Below, piece after piece: positions 15,565 through 24,134 of a stretch of DNA of 35,593 nt. Each line of letters begins with the position of its first letter. Position 1 is the stretch's first letter. The notes beneath the pieces are model-generated. The model saw only the letters and a list, made by a program, of their open reading frames with translations. It searched no databases and was not told the origin of the DNA. Made by a program: the position numbers and the translations under genes. Origin of the DNA: Streptomyces sp. OR43 (GTDB lineage Bacteria > Actinomycetota > Actinomycetes > Streptomycetales > Streptomycetaceae); assembly GCF_008042275.1 (NCBI RefSeq), contig NZ_RDBK01000001.1, positions 304,880 to 340,472 on the forward strand, in the 5' to 3' direction.

Positions 15565-17411
15565 GCCCTCTCCTCGATTTCCTCGATCGTGCCGATCGTG
15601 TCGATGTCCTGGGTCGGGTCCGGTGCCGACGCGGCGATCTCGTCGTCGGTCTCCCGGGTGACGACCGCGCGGTAGAGCGGTTCGTCACGCAGTAGTTCAC
15701 GGTGGGTGCCGACCGCCACCACGGTCCCGCCGTGGACCAGCGCGACCCGGTCCGCCAGGTCGAGCAGCAGCGGTGACGAGGCGAACGCCACCGTCGTACG
15801 GTTCTTGCGCAGCGCCTTGACTCCCTCGGCGACCCGCGCCTCGGTGTGCGAGTCGACGGCGGACGTCGGCTCGTCGAGCACCAGCGCCTCGGGATCGGTC
15901 ACCAGCGACCGCGCCAGGGCGAGCCGCTGCCGCTGGCCGCCGGACAACGACCGGCCGCGCTCGGTGATCCGGGTGTTCATGGGGTCGCCTTCGGTATCGG
16001 CGGACGCCTGGGCGAGCGCGTCCAGGACATCGCCGCACTGCGCGGCAGCCAGCGCGTCAGCGGCGGCCACGCGCCCGGACGACGGCACGTCCAGCAGTTC
16101 CCGCAGCGTTCCGGAGAGCAGCACCGGGTCCTTGTCCTGGACCAGTACGGCGGTCCGGGCCGCATCCAGCTCCAGCTCGTCCAGGGGTACGCCCCCGAGC
16201 AGGACCGACGGCGCCGCGGGAGCCTCGGCCTCCTCGGCCTCGCCCTCCTTCGCCACGGCCGGCTGGGCATGGCCGCCTAGCCGGTCCGCGAGGCGCCCCG
16301 CCTCGTCCGGGTCGCCGCAGACCACAGCGGTGAACAGGCCTTCCGGAGCCAGCAGCCCCGTGACCGGGTCGTACAGGTCACCGGTCGCAACGGCGTCCAC
16401 GGTGGACGGCCGGGCCACCCGGCTCAGCGAGAGGACCCGGACCGCACGCTGGGCGGACGGCCGGGAGAAGGAGTACGCCATGGCGATCTCCTCGAAGTGC
16501 CGCAACGGGAACAGCATCAGCGTCGCCGCGCTGTACACCGTCACGAGCTGGCCGACGTCGATCTTCCCGTCCCGGGCCAGCGCCGCGCCGTAGGTGACCA
16601 GCGAGATCAGCAGCACGCCCGGCAGGAGTACCTGGATCGCCGAGATCAGCGACCACATCCGCGCACTGCGCACGGCGGCCTTGCGGACCTCCTGGGAGGC
16701 GCGCCGGTAGCGGCCGAGGAACAGTTCCTCGCCGCCGATGCCGCGCAGCACGCGAAGTCCGGCCACCGTGTCCGAGGCCAGCTCGGTGGCCTTTCCGGCC
16801 TTCTCTCGCTGGACGTCGGCGCGGCGCGTGGCCCGGGGCAGGAGCGGCAGTACGGCCAGGGCGAGCAGGGGCATCGCGAGCGCCACGAGCACGCCGAGGG
16901 AGGGCAGATAGAGGACGAGCCCGACACAGATGATGACGAGGGCCGCGGCGGCCGCGACGAAGCGGGAGAGCGCCTCGACGAACCAGCCGATCTTCTCCAC
17001 GTCGCCGGTGGACACCGCGACGACCTCGCCCGCGGCGACCCTGCGCGTCAGTGCCGAGCCGAGCTCCGCGGTCTTGCGGGCCAGCAGTTGCTGGACCCTG
17101 GCGGCAGCGGTGATCCAGTTGGTGACGGCGGTCCGGTGAAGCATCGTGTCGCCCACCGCGATCAGCACACCGAGCACCGCGATCATGCCGCCGGCCAGCG
17201 CCAGCCGTCCGCCGGACCGGTCGACGACCGACTGGACGGCGAACCCCACGGCGAGCGGCAGCCCCGCGATGGAGCACTGGTGCAGCAGACCCCACGCCAT
17301 GGACTTGAGCTGTCCGCGGATCTGGTTGCGGCCGAGCCAGAGCAGGAAGCGGGGGCCCGACCGGACATCGGGATCGCCGGGATCCGCATACGGAAGATCG
17401 CGAATGTGCAT
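15561..17411 (-). CDS. ABC exporter half, ATP-binding protein/permease (degenerate Walker A, intact signature)
   Basis: This 616-residue partner begins MHIRDLPYADPG. The membrane domain spans about 35-320. In the nucleotide-binding domain the Walker A position reads VVCGDPDEAGRLADR, with no GxxGxGKS/T. The signature LSGGQRQR (489-496) and Walker B LVLDEPTS (510-517) are intact, and the H-loop histidine is missing (FASSPLLL). It therefore donates a signature motif to the partner's Walker A but cannot bind ATP normally itself. An acidic insert, KEGEAEEAEAPAAP (388-401), lies between the Walker A region and the Q-loop. It is the first gene of the operon, and the next gene starts on its stop codon. 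Confidence 0.9.
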   Translation of the reverse strand: MHIRDLPYADPGDPDVRSGPRFLLWLGRNQIRGQLKSMAWGLLHQCSIAGLPLAVGFAVQSVVDRSGGRLALAGGMIAVLGVLIAVGDTMLHRTAVTNWITAAARVQQLLARKTAELGSALTRRVAAGEVVAVSTGDVEKIGWFVEALSRFVAAAAALVIICVGLVLYLPSLGVLVALAMPLLALAVLPLLPRATRRADVQREKAGKATELASDTVAGLRVLRGIGGEELFLGRYRRASQEVRKAAVRSARMWSLISAIQVLLPGVLLISLVTYGAALARDGKIDVGQLVTVYSAATLMLFPLRHFEEIAMAYSFSRPSAQRAVRVLSLSRVARPSTVDAVATGDLYDPVTGLLAPEGLFTAVVCGDPDEAGRLADRLGGHAQPAVAKEGEAEEAEAPAAPSVLLGGVPLDELELDAARTAVLVQDKDPVLLSGTLRELLDVPSSGRVAAADALAAAQCGDVLDALAQASADTEGDPMNTRITERGRSLSGGQRQRLALARSLVTDPEALVLDEPTSAVDSHTEARVAEGVKALRKNRTTVAFASSPLLLDLADRVALVHGGTVVAVGTHRELLRDEPLYRAVVTRETDDEIAASAPDPTQDIDTIGTIEEIEERA

Positions 17412-17437
17412 GATGTCCCAAAAGATCGGAAGGAGCT

Positions 17438-17455
17438 GAGATCCGCGAGGATCTC
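17438..17455. promoter_or_regulatory. Inverted repeat upstream of the ABC exporter operon
   Basis: GAGATCC, a GCGA spacer, then GGATCTC form a perfect 7-bp inverted repeat 27-44 bases upstream of the ABC start at 17411, on the transcribed side. It could be an operator or a leader hairpin. A short direct repeat, GGAGCTGAG, occurs next to it (17432) and again near 17514. Confidence 0.35.
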
Positions 17456-17674
17456 CAGAAACACGTGGGGGAGGCGTGTGGGGGGACCAAACCGTCCAAG
17501 CCTCGCTCTCCGCAGGAGCTGAGGCAAACCCTTTTAGGGCGGGCCGGGGCGGCCAGTGGCGGGTGGGCCCCGCGGGCCGGGGCGGGCCGGTCCACGGGGT
17601 AAAGATTGGGCACGCATTGGCCCGAAGCCGCAGACGAGGACGGCTCGGGCTCTGGATGGTGCGAGCATGGACGG

Positions 17675-18415
17675 ATGCGTATAGCCGGTGCGGTACGAGT
17701 GGTGGCCTCGGCGGCCGCCTGCGGTGTCCTGTTCGCGACCCTGACGTCGTGCGGCGACGGACAGGAACCGAAGAAGGCCGACGCGCGGTCGGCCGATGCC
17801 CGCGAGGACGAGGCCGACGAGCAGACCACACGCCTGAAGCGCATCCCTGACGTGGGTGACCGGCTGCAGTCACAGATCCCGGACGGCTCCCGCCAGGTCG
17901 TCGCCGTGTACGGCGCGGGCAAGAACTCCGCGGACTCCACGGTCGTGCTGTACACCCGGACCGGATCCACCTGGGACAAGGCCGCCGGCTGGAAGGCCCA
18001 CAACGGTCGCAAGGGCTGGACCACCGACCACCACGAGGACGACAAACGCTCCCCGGTCGGCGTCTTCACCCTCACCGACGCGGGCGGCGCCCTCCCCGAT
18101 CCGGGCGCGCTGCTCCCGTACACCGAGTCGGCCGCCATCCAGGCGCCCCGCTACTGGGCCAAGCCCTACTGGCACGACTTCGACTACGTCATCGCCATCG
18201 ACTACAACCGCGTCAAGGGCACCGCCCCCAACGACCCGACGCGCCCGCAGGGTCAGTCCAAGGGCGGCAGCATCTGGCTGCACATGGACCACGGCAGCGG
18301 CACATCGGCCTGCGTGAGCCTGCCGAAGGAGGCCATGGTGAAGCTGCTGCGCACCCTTGACCCGAAGCAGAACCCGGTCGTGGTGATGGGCGACCGAGCA
18401 GAACTCAAGGCCTGA
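17675..18415 (+). CDS. L,D-transpeptidase (YkuD) family lipoprotein
   Basis: This 246-residue protein starts MRIAGAVRVVASAAACGVLF and has a lipobox LTSC, with C26 as the lipidated cysteine, so it should be anchored on the outer face of the membrane. The domain from about residue 60 onward shows SPVGVFTL, then WLHMDHGSGTSACVSLPK. That is the YkuD H...(S/T)xC pattern with the catalytic cysteine in SAC. These enzymes form 3-3 peptidoglycan cross-links or attach proteins to the wall. GTSAC in place of the usual SHGC is a known actinobacterial variant. It is divergent from the ABC operon and convergent with the FAD/Fe-S oxidoreductase. Confidence 0.83.
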   Translation: MRIAGAVRVVASAAACGVLFATLTSCGDGQEPKKADARSADAREDEADEQTTRLKRIPDVGDRLQSQIPDGSRQVVAVYGAGKNSADSTVVLYTRTGSTWDKAAGWKAHNGRKGWTTDHHEDDKRSPVGVFTLTDAGGALPDPGALLPYTESAAIQAPRYWAKPYWHDFDYVIAIDYNRVKGTAPNDPTRPQGQSKGGSIWLHMDHGSGTSACVSLPKEAMVKLLRTLDPKQNPVVVMGDRAELKA

Positions 18416-18427
18416 GCGGCCGCCGCC

Positions 18428-18556
18428 CCGAACTCACGCGGGCCGGGGGCGGGTTGCCCGGCGCTCGTGCGGGCCCAGGGGCGACGGGGCGCCCGGTGCT
18501 CATGCAGGGCCGCCGGGGGCGAGGCAGGGCCCCCGGGCGCTCACGCGGGACCGGGA
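18428..18556. repeat. Imperfect tandem repeats derived from the 3' end of the FAD/Fe-S gene
   Basis: Three to four degenerate units share a core like CCCGGcGCTCrTGCrGGsCC, with cores near 18456, 18491 and 18532 and a weaker one near 18428. The last unit holds the stop codon of the oxidoreductase gene (complement of TCA at 18541). The others fill the gap to the L,D-transpeptidase gene. Confidence 0.6.
18513..18536. terminator. Probable terminator between convergent genes
   Basis: CCGGGGGC (18513-18520), an 8-base loop, then GCCCCCGG (18529-18536) form a perfect 8-bp stem. It sits between the convergent L,D-transpeptidase and oxidoreductase genes, inside the repeat region. Confidence 0.5.
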
Positions 18557-21474
18557 CGGGTCGCCCGCTCCAGCTCCATCAGCGCCGAGTGGTACGAACG
18601 CCCCGTCGCCCGGTCCATGCCGATCTCGCACATGCGGTTCGCGCACAGATAGGTGTCGTACTCCCGGGTGTTCACCTCGGCGGCCTCCTTCGCCGTGGCC
18701 GAAGCCGTCAGCTCCTTGTGCAGCATGCCCCGGTCGCCCGCGAAGCCGCAGCACGCGGCGTCGTCCGGGATCACGACCTCCTCCGCGCAGGCCTCCGCGA
18801 CCGTGCGCAACTGGCCGACGTCGTCGAGATGCTCCATCGAGCACGTCGGGTGCAACACCGCCGAGCCGGACTTCCTCAGCACCGTCAGCTCGGGCAGGAG
18901 CTCGTCGGCCGCCCACACCAGTGAGTCGACCACCGTCAGTTCCCGGTGCAGCTTCCGGTTGTCCTCGGTCAGATACGGCACCACCTCGTGCGCGATGCCC
19001 AGCGTGCACGAGGAGGCGTCGACGACCAGGGGCAGCTTTCCGCCGGCGGTCCAGCCCCAGGCGGCTTCGACGATCCGATTGGCCATTACCGCGTTCCCGG
19101 AGTCGTACCCCTTGGAATGCCAGATCGTCGCGCAGCAGGTGCCCGCGACGTCCTCCGGAATCCAGACGGGCTTCCCGGCACGGGCCGAGACGAGGACCAC
19201 GGCCTGCGGCAGCGACGGGCCACGATGCCCTTGCGGGCCGCCGAAGATACGGTTGACGCAGGCCGGGTAGTAGACCGCGCTCGCCCCCACCCTGGAGGTG
19301 CGGGGCAGCTTCCGGGCCGCGGCGCCCGGGATCTCCGGCAGCCATTCCGGTACCAGATCGGGGCGTACGGCCTTGCGGACGAGTCCGGTGACGCCCTGGA
19401 GCAGCCGGTCGTCGATCCTGTCGGCCGCGGCGACCGCCAGCCGGGCCGCCGCTTCGACCACGCGGAAGTTCTTCGCGGTGAGCGCGGCGATCCGCTCCTC
19501 GCGGGGGGAGTGCCGCCGGTGGCGGAAGTCCTTCATCATGGCGCCCGTGTCGATGCCGACGGGGCAGGCGAGCTTGCACGTGGAGTCGCCCGCACAGGTG
19601 TCGACGGCGTCGTACCCGTAGGCGTCGAGCAGTCCCGCTTCCACCGGCGAGCCGTCCGGCTGCCGCATCATCTCGCGGCGCAGCACGATGCGCTGGCGCG
19701 GTGTCGTGGTCAGATCCTGGCTGGGGCAGGTCGGCTCGCAGAAGCCGCATTCGATGCAGGGGTCGGCCACCGCCTCGACCTTGGGAATGGTCTTCAGCCC
19801 GCGGAGATGCGCCTTCGGGTCACGGTCCAGCACGATCCGGGGGCCCAGGACCCCGTCGGGGTCGATGACCTGCTTCGTGCGCCACATCAGCTCGGTCGCC
19901 CGCGGGCCCCACTCCAGCTCAAGGAAGGGCGCGATGTTGCGGCCGGTGGCGTGCTCCGCCTTGAGCGATCCGTCGAAGCGTTCCACGGTCAGCCGGCAGA
20001 AGTCCTCCATGAAGCCGGCGTACCGGTCGACATCGGACTCCTTCGCCGCGTCGAACGCCAGCAGGAAGTGCAGATTGCCATGGGCCGCGTGGCCCGCGAC
20101 GGCGGCATCGAAACCGTGCTCCGCCTGGAGCTCCAGCAACGCCTCGCAGGCGTCGGCCAGCCGGGAGGGCGGGACCGCGAAGTCCTCCGTGATCAGCGTC
20201 GTACCGGACGGGCGGGAGCCGCCGACGGCCGTGACGAAGGCCTTGCGGGCCTTCCAGTAGCCGGAGATGGTCCGGGCGTCCCGGGTGAACTCATTGGTCA
20301 CCGAGGTGACGGGACGGACCAGGTCCAGCTGCCGTACGACCCCCGCGGCCGCCTCCTCGTACGCCTCCTGGCCCGCCTCGTCGGGAGCGCGGAACTCGAC
20401 CAGCAGGGCCGCGGTCTGCTTCGGCAGCCCCGCCCAGTCGGCGGGCACTCCCTGGACGCTGACCGAGGCGCGCAGCGTGTTGCCGTCCATCAGCTCCACG
20501 GCGATGGCCCCGGCGTCGTTGAACAGCGGGACGGCCGCGGCAGCCGCGGTCAGGGAGGGGAAGAAGAGCAGCGCGGTGGAGATCCTGCGGTCCAGGGGCA
20601 GTGTGTCGAAGACGACCTCGGAGATGAATCCGAAGGTCCCTTCCGAACCGACCATGAGGCCGCGCAGGATCTCTACCGGCGTCGATCCGTCCAGGAAGGC
20701 GTCCAGCCGGTAGCCGTTGGTGTTCTTGATCTCGTACTTGGCGCGGATCCGGGCGGTGAGCGCGGCGTCGGCCTCGATCTCCGCCTTCAGGGCGAGCAGC
20801 CCCGCGCAGAGCTGCGGCTCCGCGCGCGCCAGGTCCTCGTCCGCCGTCGGGTCGCCGGTGTCCACCACCGTGCCGCTGGGCAGCACGACGGTGAGGGAGG
20901 AGACGGTGCGGTACGAATTCCGGGTGGTTCCGGCGGTCATCCCGGAGGCGTTGTTGGCGACCACGCCCCCGACCGTGCAGGCGATCGCGCTGGCCGGGTC
21001 CGGCCCCAGAAGCCGGCCGTGCCGGGCGAGGGTGGCGTTCGCCCGCATGACCGTCGTCCCCGGGCGGATCCGGGCCCGCGTGCCCCCGTCCAGGACCTCG
21101 ATACCCGCCCAGTGGTGGCGTACGTCCACGAGGATGTCCTCGCCCTGCGCCTGCCCGTTCAGACTGGTGCCCGCCGCCCGGAACACGACGTTGCGGCCCT
21201 TGCCATGGGCGTACGAAAGGATCGCGGAGATGTCGTCGATGTCCTCCGGAACGACGACGACCTGGGGAACGAACCGGTACGGACTGGCGTCGGAGGCGTA
21301 CCGCACCAGGTCGGAGATCTTCCAGAGCACCTTCTGCGGGCCCAGCAGGGCGGTCAGATCGCCCCGCAGCGGCTCGGGAGTGCCGGGTGCCTGCGCGTCG
21401 GGAACCCGGTCGTGGGACGGAGGACGCGCGACCCCGGGGCGCAGGGATTCCGGGTTCGGTTCGAGCAGTGGCAT
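18541..21474 (-). CDS. FAD-linked and Fe-S-binding oxidoreductase, D-lactate dehydrogenase-like
   Basis: This 977-residue protein joins a GlcD-like FAD module to a GlpC-like iron-sulfur module. The FAD part has VVVVPEDIDDISAILSYAH and FRAAGTSLNGQAQGEDILVD (about 70-120), NNASGMTAGT and the C-terminal FAD-oxidase cap. The Fe-S part has CIECGFCEPTCP (about 572-583), DTCAGDSTCKLACP (about 624), and two cysteine-rich CCG-type segments, GTCCATIW (about 780) and ACCGFAGD (about 908). This order matches FAD/Fe-S D-lactate or D-2-hydroxyacid dehydrogenases that pass electrons to the quinone pool. The second ferredoxin motif is shorter than usual. ATG at 21474 has GAGGGGATC upstream. It follows the MarR gene by 43 bases. 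Confidence 0.9.
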   Translation of the reverse strand: MPLLEPNPESLRPGVARPPSHDRVPDAQAPGTPEPLRGDLTALLGPQKVLWKISDLVRYASDASPYRFVPQVVVVPEDIDDISAILSYAHGKGRNVVFRAAGTSLNGQAQGEDILVDVRHHWAGIEVLDGGTRARIRPGTTVMRANATLARHGRLLGPDPASAIACTVGGVVANNASGMTAGTTRNSYRTVSSLTVVLPSGTVVDTGDPTADEDLARAEPQLCAGLLALKAEIEADAALTARIRAKYEIKNTNGYRLDAFLDGSTPVEILRGLMVGSEGTFGFISEVVFDTLPLDRRISTALLFFPSLTAAAAAVPLFNDAGAIAVELMDGNTLRASVSVQGVPADWAGLPKQTAALLVEFRAPDEAGQEAYEEAAAGVVRQLDLVRPVTSVTNEFTRDARTISGYWKARKAFVTAVGGSRPSGTTLITEDFAVPPSRLADACEALLELQAEHGFDAAVAGHAAHGNLHFLLAFDAAKESDVDRYAGFMEDFCRLTVERFDGSLKAEHATGRNIAPFLELEWGPRATELMWRTKQVIDPDGVLGPRIVLDRDPKAHLRGLKTIPKVEAVADPCIECGFCEPTCPSQDLTTTPRQRIVLRREMMRQPDGSPVEAGLLDAYGYDAVDTCAGDSTCKLACPVGIDTGAMMKDFRHRRHSPREERIAALTAKNFRVVEAAARLAVAAADRIDDRLLQGVTGLVRKAVRPDLVPEWLPEIPGAAARKLPRTSRVGASAVYYPACVNRIFGGPQGHRGPSLPQAVVLVSARAGKPVWIPEDVAGTCCATIWHSKGYDSGNAVMANRIVEAAWGWTAGGKLPLVVDASSCTLGIAHEVVPYLTEDNRKLHRELTVVDSLVWAADELLPELTVLRKSGSAVLHPTCSMEHLDDVGQLRTVAEACAEEVVIPDDAACCGFAGDRGMLHKELTASATAKEAAEVNTREYDTYLCANRMCEIGMDRATGRSYHSALMELERATRPGPA

Positions 21475-21517
21475 GTCCAGATCCCCTCGGTGGTTCGGCG
21501 CGACGCTTCGCGCCCGG

Positions 21518-21961
21518 TCAGCAGGTGCGCTCCGGCATTCCGTTGACCAGAGCGGTCAGCAGACCCCCGAGCACCTCACGCTGATCGGCGGTCAGTGGAG
21601 CCAGGATCTCCTCTGCGGCGGCCCGGCGCGCGTTGCGCAGCGAGCGCAGCGTGGCGATGCCCTCGTCCGTGATCTCGATCCGGACCACGCGGCGGCTGTC
21701 CGGATCGGGTGTCCGGCGCACCCGGCCACTGGCCTCCAGTCCGTCGACCAGCGTGGTCACGGCGCGGGGGACGACGTCGAGGCGATTCGCCAGATCCGCC
21801 ATCCGTGGGGGGCCGTCGTAGTGCGCGACGGTGCGCAGCAGCCGGAACTGCGCGGGGGTGATGCCGATCGGTTCCAGTTGGCGGCTCTGAATGCGCTGGA
21901 GCCTGCGGGTCAGCCGCAGCAGCTGTTCGGCGAGCATGCCGTCGGGGTCGGGGGTGTCCAT
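21518..21961 (-). CDS. MarR family transcriptional regulator
   Basis: This 147-residue protein has the winged-helix core of MarR: ITPAQFRLLRTVAHYDGPPR, then MADLANRLDVVPRAVTTLVDGLE (recognition helix) and the wing RTPDPDSRRVVRIEITDEG. Helices at both ends form the dimer interface. It lies upstream of the FAD/Fe-S oxidoreductase on the same strand and is divergent from an ABC exporter. Two inverted repeats in the shared intergenic region are probable binding sites. It may control both sides, most likely repressing the exporter until a ligand binds. Confidence 0.9.
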   Translation of the reverse strand: MDTPDPDGMLAEQLLRLTRRLQRIQSRQLEPIGITPAQFRLLRTVAHYDGPPRMADLANRLDVVPRAVTTLVDGLEASGRVRRTPDPDSRRVVRIEITDEGIATLRSLRNARRAAAEEILAPLTADQREVLGGLLTALVNGMPERTC

Positions 21962-21966
21962 GGCGG

Positions 21967-22010
21967 GAACAATATCAGGACCTTGTTCATTGTGAGTATA
22001 GGTAACAATG
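21967..22010. promoter_or_regulatory. Two probable MarR operators
   Basis: GAACAA, ten bases, TTGTTC (21967-21988) and CATTGT, eleven bases, ACAATG (21988-22010) are adjacent inverted repeats sharing TTGT/ACAA half-sites. The region is AT-rich for this genome. They lie 6-49 bases upstream of the MarR start and overlap the proposed promoter of the divergent ABC exporter. Confidence 0.6.
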
Positions 22011-22019
22011 AGCTATGCT
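21991..22019 (+). promoter_or_regulatory. Probable promoter of the ABC exporter
   Basis: TTGTGA (21991-21996) and TATGCT (22014-22019) are 17 bases apart and resemble -35 and -10 boxes. The second inverted repeat covers the -35 box, so bound MarR would block it. On the other strand TATACT (complement of 21996-22001) could be a -10 box for marR itself. Confidence 0.45.
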
Positions 22020-22207
22020 CTCGTCTGTTCCACCGTCGAGGTCCGAGAGGTCCGCGGAAACTGCGAGGTCTGTGAGGCCTGCGAAATCCGGGCCACGGGC
22101 CCGTCGGTGGTCACCCGGCCACCGCCCTGCCGCGCTGTGGACGCGCTCGCTGTCGCAAGCCCCCGCGCCCGCCCCCACCTGTAGTCGCACGCCTGACGAA
22201 GGAGCCC

Positions 22208-24019
22208 ATGAAACCCGACGAACCCACGTGGACACCCCCGCCCCGGGAAGCCGCCCAGCCACCCGCCGAGCTGCGCCGCATCCTCCGCCTCTTCCATCCC
22301 TACCGCGGCCGCCTCGCGGTGGTCGGACTGCTCGTCGGCGCCTCGTCGCTGGTGTCGGTCGCCTCGCCGTTCCTGTTGCGCGAGATCCTGGACACCGCCA
22401 TCCCCCAGGGGCGGACCGGACTGCTCTCGCTGCTGGCCCTCGGCATGATCCTCACCGCGGTGATGAACAGTGTCTTCGGCGTGCTCCAGACCCTCATCTC
22501 CACCACGGTCGGCCAGCGGGTCATGCACGACCTGCGCACCGCCGTCTACACGCAGCTCCAGCGGATGCCGCTCGCCTTCTTCACGAAGACCCGCACGGGC
22601 GAGGTCCAGTCCCGGATCGCCAACGACATCGGCGGCATGCAGGCCACCGTCACCTCGACGGCGACCTCCCTGGTCTCCAACCTCACCGCGGTCATCGCCA
22701 CGGTCGTCGCCATGCTGGCGCTCGACTGGCGGCTCACCGTCGTCTCGCTGCTCCTGCTGCCGGTCTTCGTCTGGATCAGCCGCCGGGTCGGCCGCGAGCG
22801 GAAGAAGATCACCACCCAGCGCCAGAAGCAGATGGCCGCCATGGCGGCCACCGTCACCGAATCGCTCTCCGTCAGTGGCATCCTGCTCGGCCGCACGATG
22901 GGCCGCTCGGACTCGCTGACCAAGGGATTCGCCGAGGAGTCCGAGCGCCTGGTCGACCTCGAAGTGCGCTCCAGCATGGCCGGACGCTGGCGGATGTCGA
23001 CGATCGGCATCGTGATGGCCGCCATGCCGGCTGTCATCTACTGGGCAGCCGGAATCGCCCTGCAGTCCGGTGGTCCGGGCGTCTCGATCGGAACGCTGGT
23101 GGCCTTCGTCTCGCTCCAGCAGGGCCTCTTCCGGCCCGCCGTGAGCCTGCTCTCCACCGGGGTGCAGATGCAGACCTCCCTCGCCCTCTTCCAGCGCATC
23201 TTCGAATACCTCGACCTCACGGTGGATATCACCGAGCCCGAGAAGCCGGTGCGCCTGGAGAGGATCCGCGGTGAGATCCGCTTCGAGAACGTCGACTTCA
23301 GTTACGACGAGAAGAGCGGTCCGACCCTCAGCGGCGTCGATGTGACCGTGCCCGCCGGAGCCAGCCTGGCCGTCGTCGGTCCCACCGGCTCGGGCAAGTC
23401 CACCCTCAGCTATCTCGTGCCGAGGCTCTACGACGTCACCGGCGGCCGGGTCACGCTCGACGGGGTCGATGTGCGCGAACTGGACTTCGACACCCTCGCC
23501 AGGGCGGTCGGCGTGGTCTCCCAGGAGACGTACCTCTTCCACGCTTCGGTCGCCGAGAACCTGCGCTTCGCCAAGCCGGACGCGACCGACGAGGAGATCG
23601 AGGCGGCGGCCCGCGCCGCACAGATCCACGATCACATCGCCTCTCTGCCCGACGGCTACGACACGCTCGTCGGTGAACGCGGCTACCGATTCTCGGGAGG
23701 CGAGAAGCAGCGTCTGGCCATTGCCCGCACGATCCTGCGCGACCCCCCGGTACTGATCCTCGACGAGGCGACGAGCGCCCTCGATACCCGCACCGAGTTC
23801 GCCGTACAGGAGGCGATCGACGCGCTCTCGGCCGGCCGGACGACGATCACCATCGCCCACCGGCTCTCCACCGTGCGCGATGCCGACCAGATCGTCGTCC
23901 TCGACGCAGGCCGCACCGCCGAGCGCGGCAGCCACGAGGAACTGCTGCGACAGGACGGGCGGTACGCGGCCCTGGTCCGCAGGGACGACACCCGGCTCGC
24001 CGCCCCCGTGGCGGGCTGA
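22208..24019 (+). CDS. ABC exporter, ATP-binding protein/permease
   Basis: This 603-residue half-transporter has a six-helix membrane domain (about 30-325) and a complete nucleotide-binding domain. Walker A GPTGSGKST is at 391-399, the Q-loop at VVSQE (436-440), the signature FSGGEKQR at 495-502, Walker B LILDEATS at 516-523 and the H-loop histidine at 551. All catalytic motifs are present, so it can work as a homodimer. The substrate is not predictable; MarR-controlled exporters of this kind often expel toxic small molecules. ATG at 22208 follows GAAGGAG. It is divergent from marR, with the regulatory region between them. Confidence 0.9.
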   Translation: MKPDEPTWTPPPREAAQPPAELRRILRLFHPYRGRLAVVGLLVGASSLVSVASPFLLREILDTAIPQGRTGLLSLLALGMILTAVMNSVFGVLQTLISTTVGQRVMHDLRTAVYTQLQRMPLAFFTKTRTGEVQSRIANDIGGMQATVTSTATSLVSNLTAVIATVVAMLALDWRLTVVSLLLLPVFVWISRRVGRERKKITTQRQKQMAAMAATVTESLSVSGILLGRTMGRSDSLTKGFAEESERLVDLEVRSSMAGRWRMSTIGIVMAAMPAVIYWAAGIALQSGGPGVSIGTLVAFVSLQQGLFRPAVSLLSTGVQMQTSLALFQRIFEYLDLTVDITEPEKPVRLERIRGEIRFENVDFSYDEKSGPTLSGVDVTVPAGASLAVVGPTGSGKSTLSYLVPRLYDVTGGRVTLDGVDVRELDFDTLARAVGVVSQETYLFHASVAENLRFAKPDATDEEIEAAARAAQIHDHIASLPDGYDTLVGERGYRFSGGEKQRLAIARTILRDPPVLILDEATSALDTRTEFAVQEAIDALSAGRTTITIAHRLSTVRDADQIVVLDAGRTAERGSHEELLRQDGRYAALVRRDDTRLAAPVAG

Positions 24020-24081
24020 CCGGCCGCGTACGGGGGAGTGGTGGCGAAGGGCTCACCCCGGGGGCATGTGGCCGCACGCGA

Positions 24082-24121
24082 CGGCGCCGCCGCTCCCGTG
24101 GGACGGGGAACGACGGCGCCG
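24082..24121 (-). terminator. Probable terminator of the small peptide gene
   Basis: CGGCGCCG occurs at both ends (24082-24089 and 24114-24121), with an inner CCCGT-GGG-ACGGG hairpin between. The whole folds as a stem with small bulges, starting 14 bases past the stop codon of the 19-residue peptide gene. It also lies 63 bases after the convergent ABC exporter and could serve both. Confidence 0.45.
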
Positions 24122-24134
24122 GGTGGAGCAATGG

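Noticed and set aside
18946..21546. 866-codon plus-strand open frame opposite the FAD/Fe-S dehydrogenase
   Set aside because: It is antisense to a well-supported gene, has no recognisable domain, and shows the composition of a shadow frame.
22013..23935. 640-codon minus-strand open frame opposite the ABC exporter
   Set aside because: The product is an acidic, glycine-rich chain with no fold features, and the true exporter covers the same DNA.
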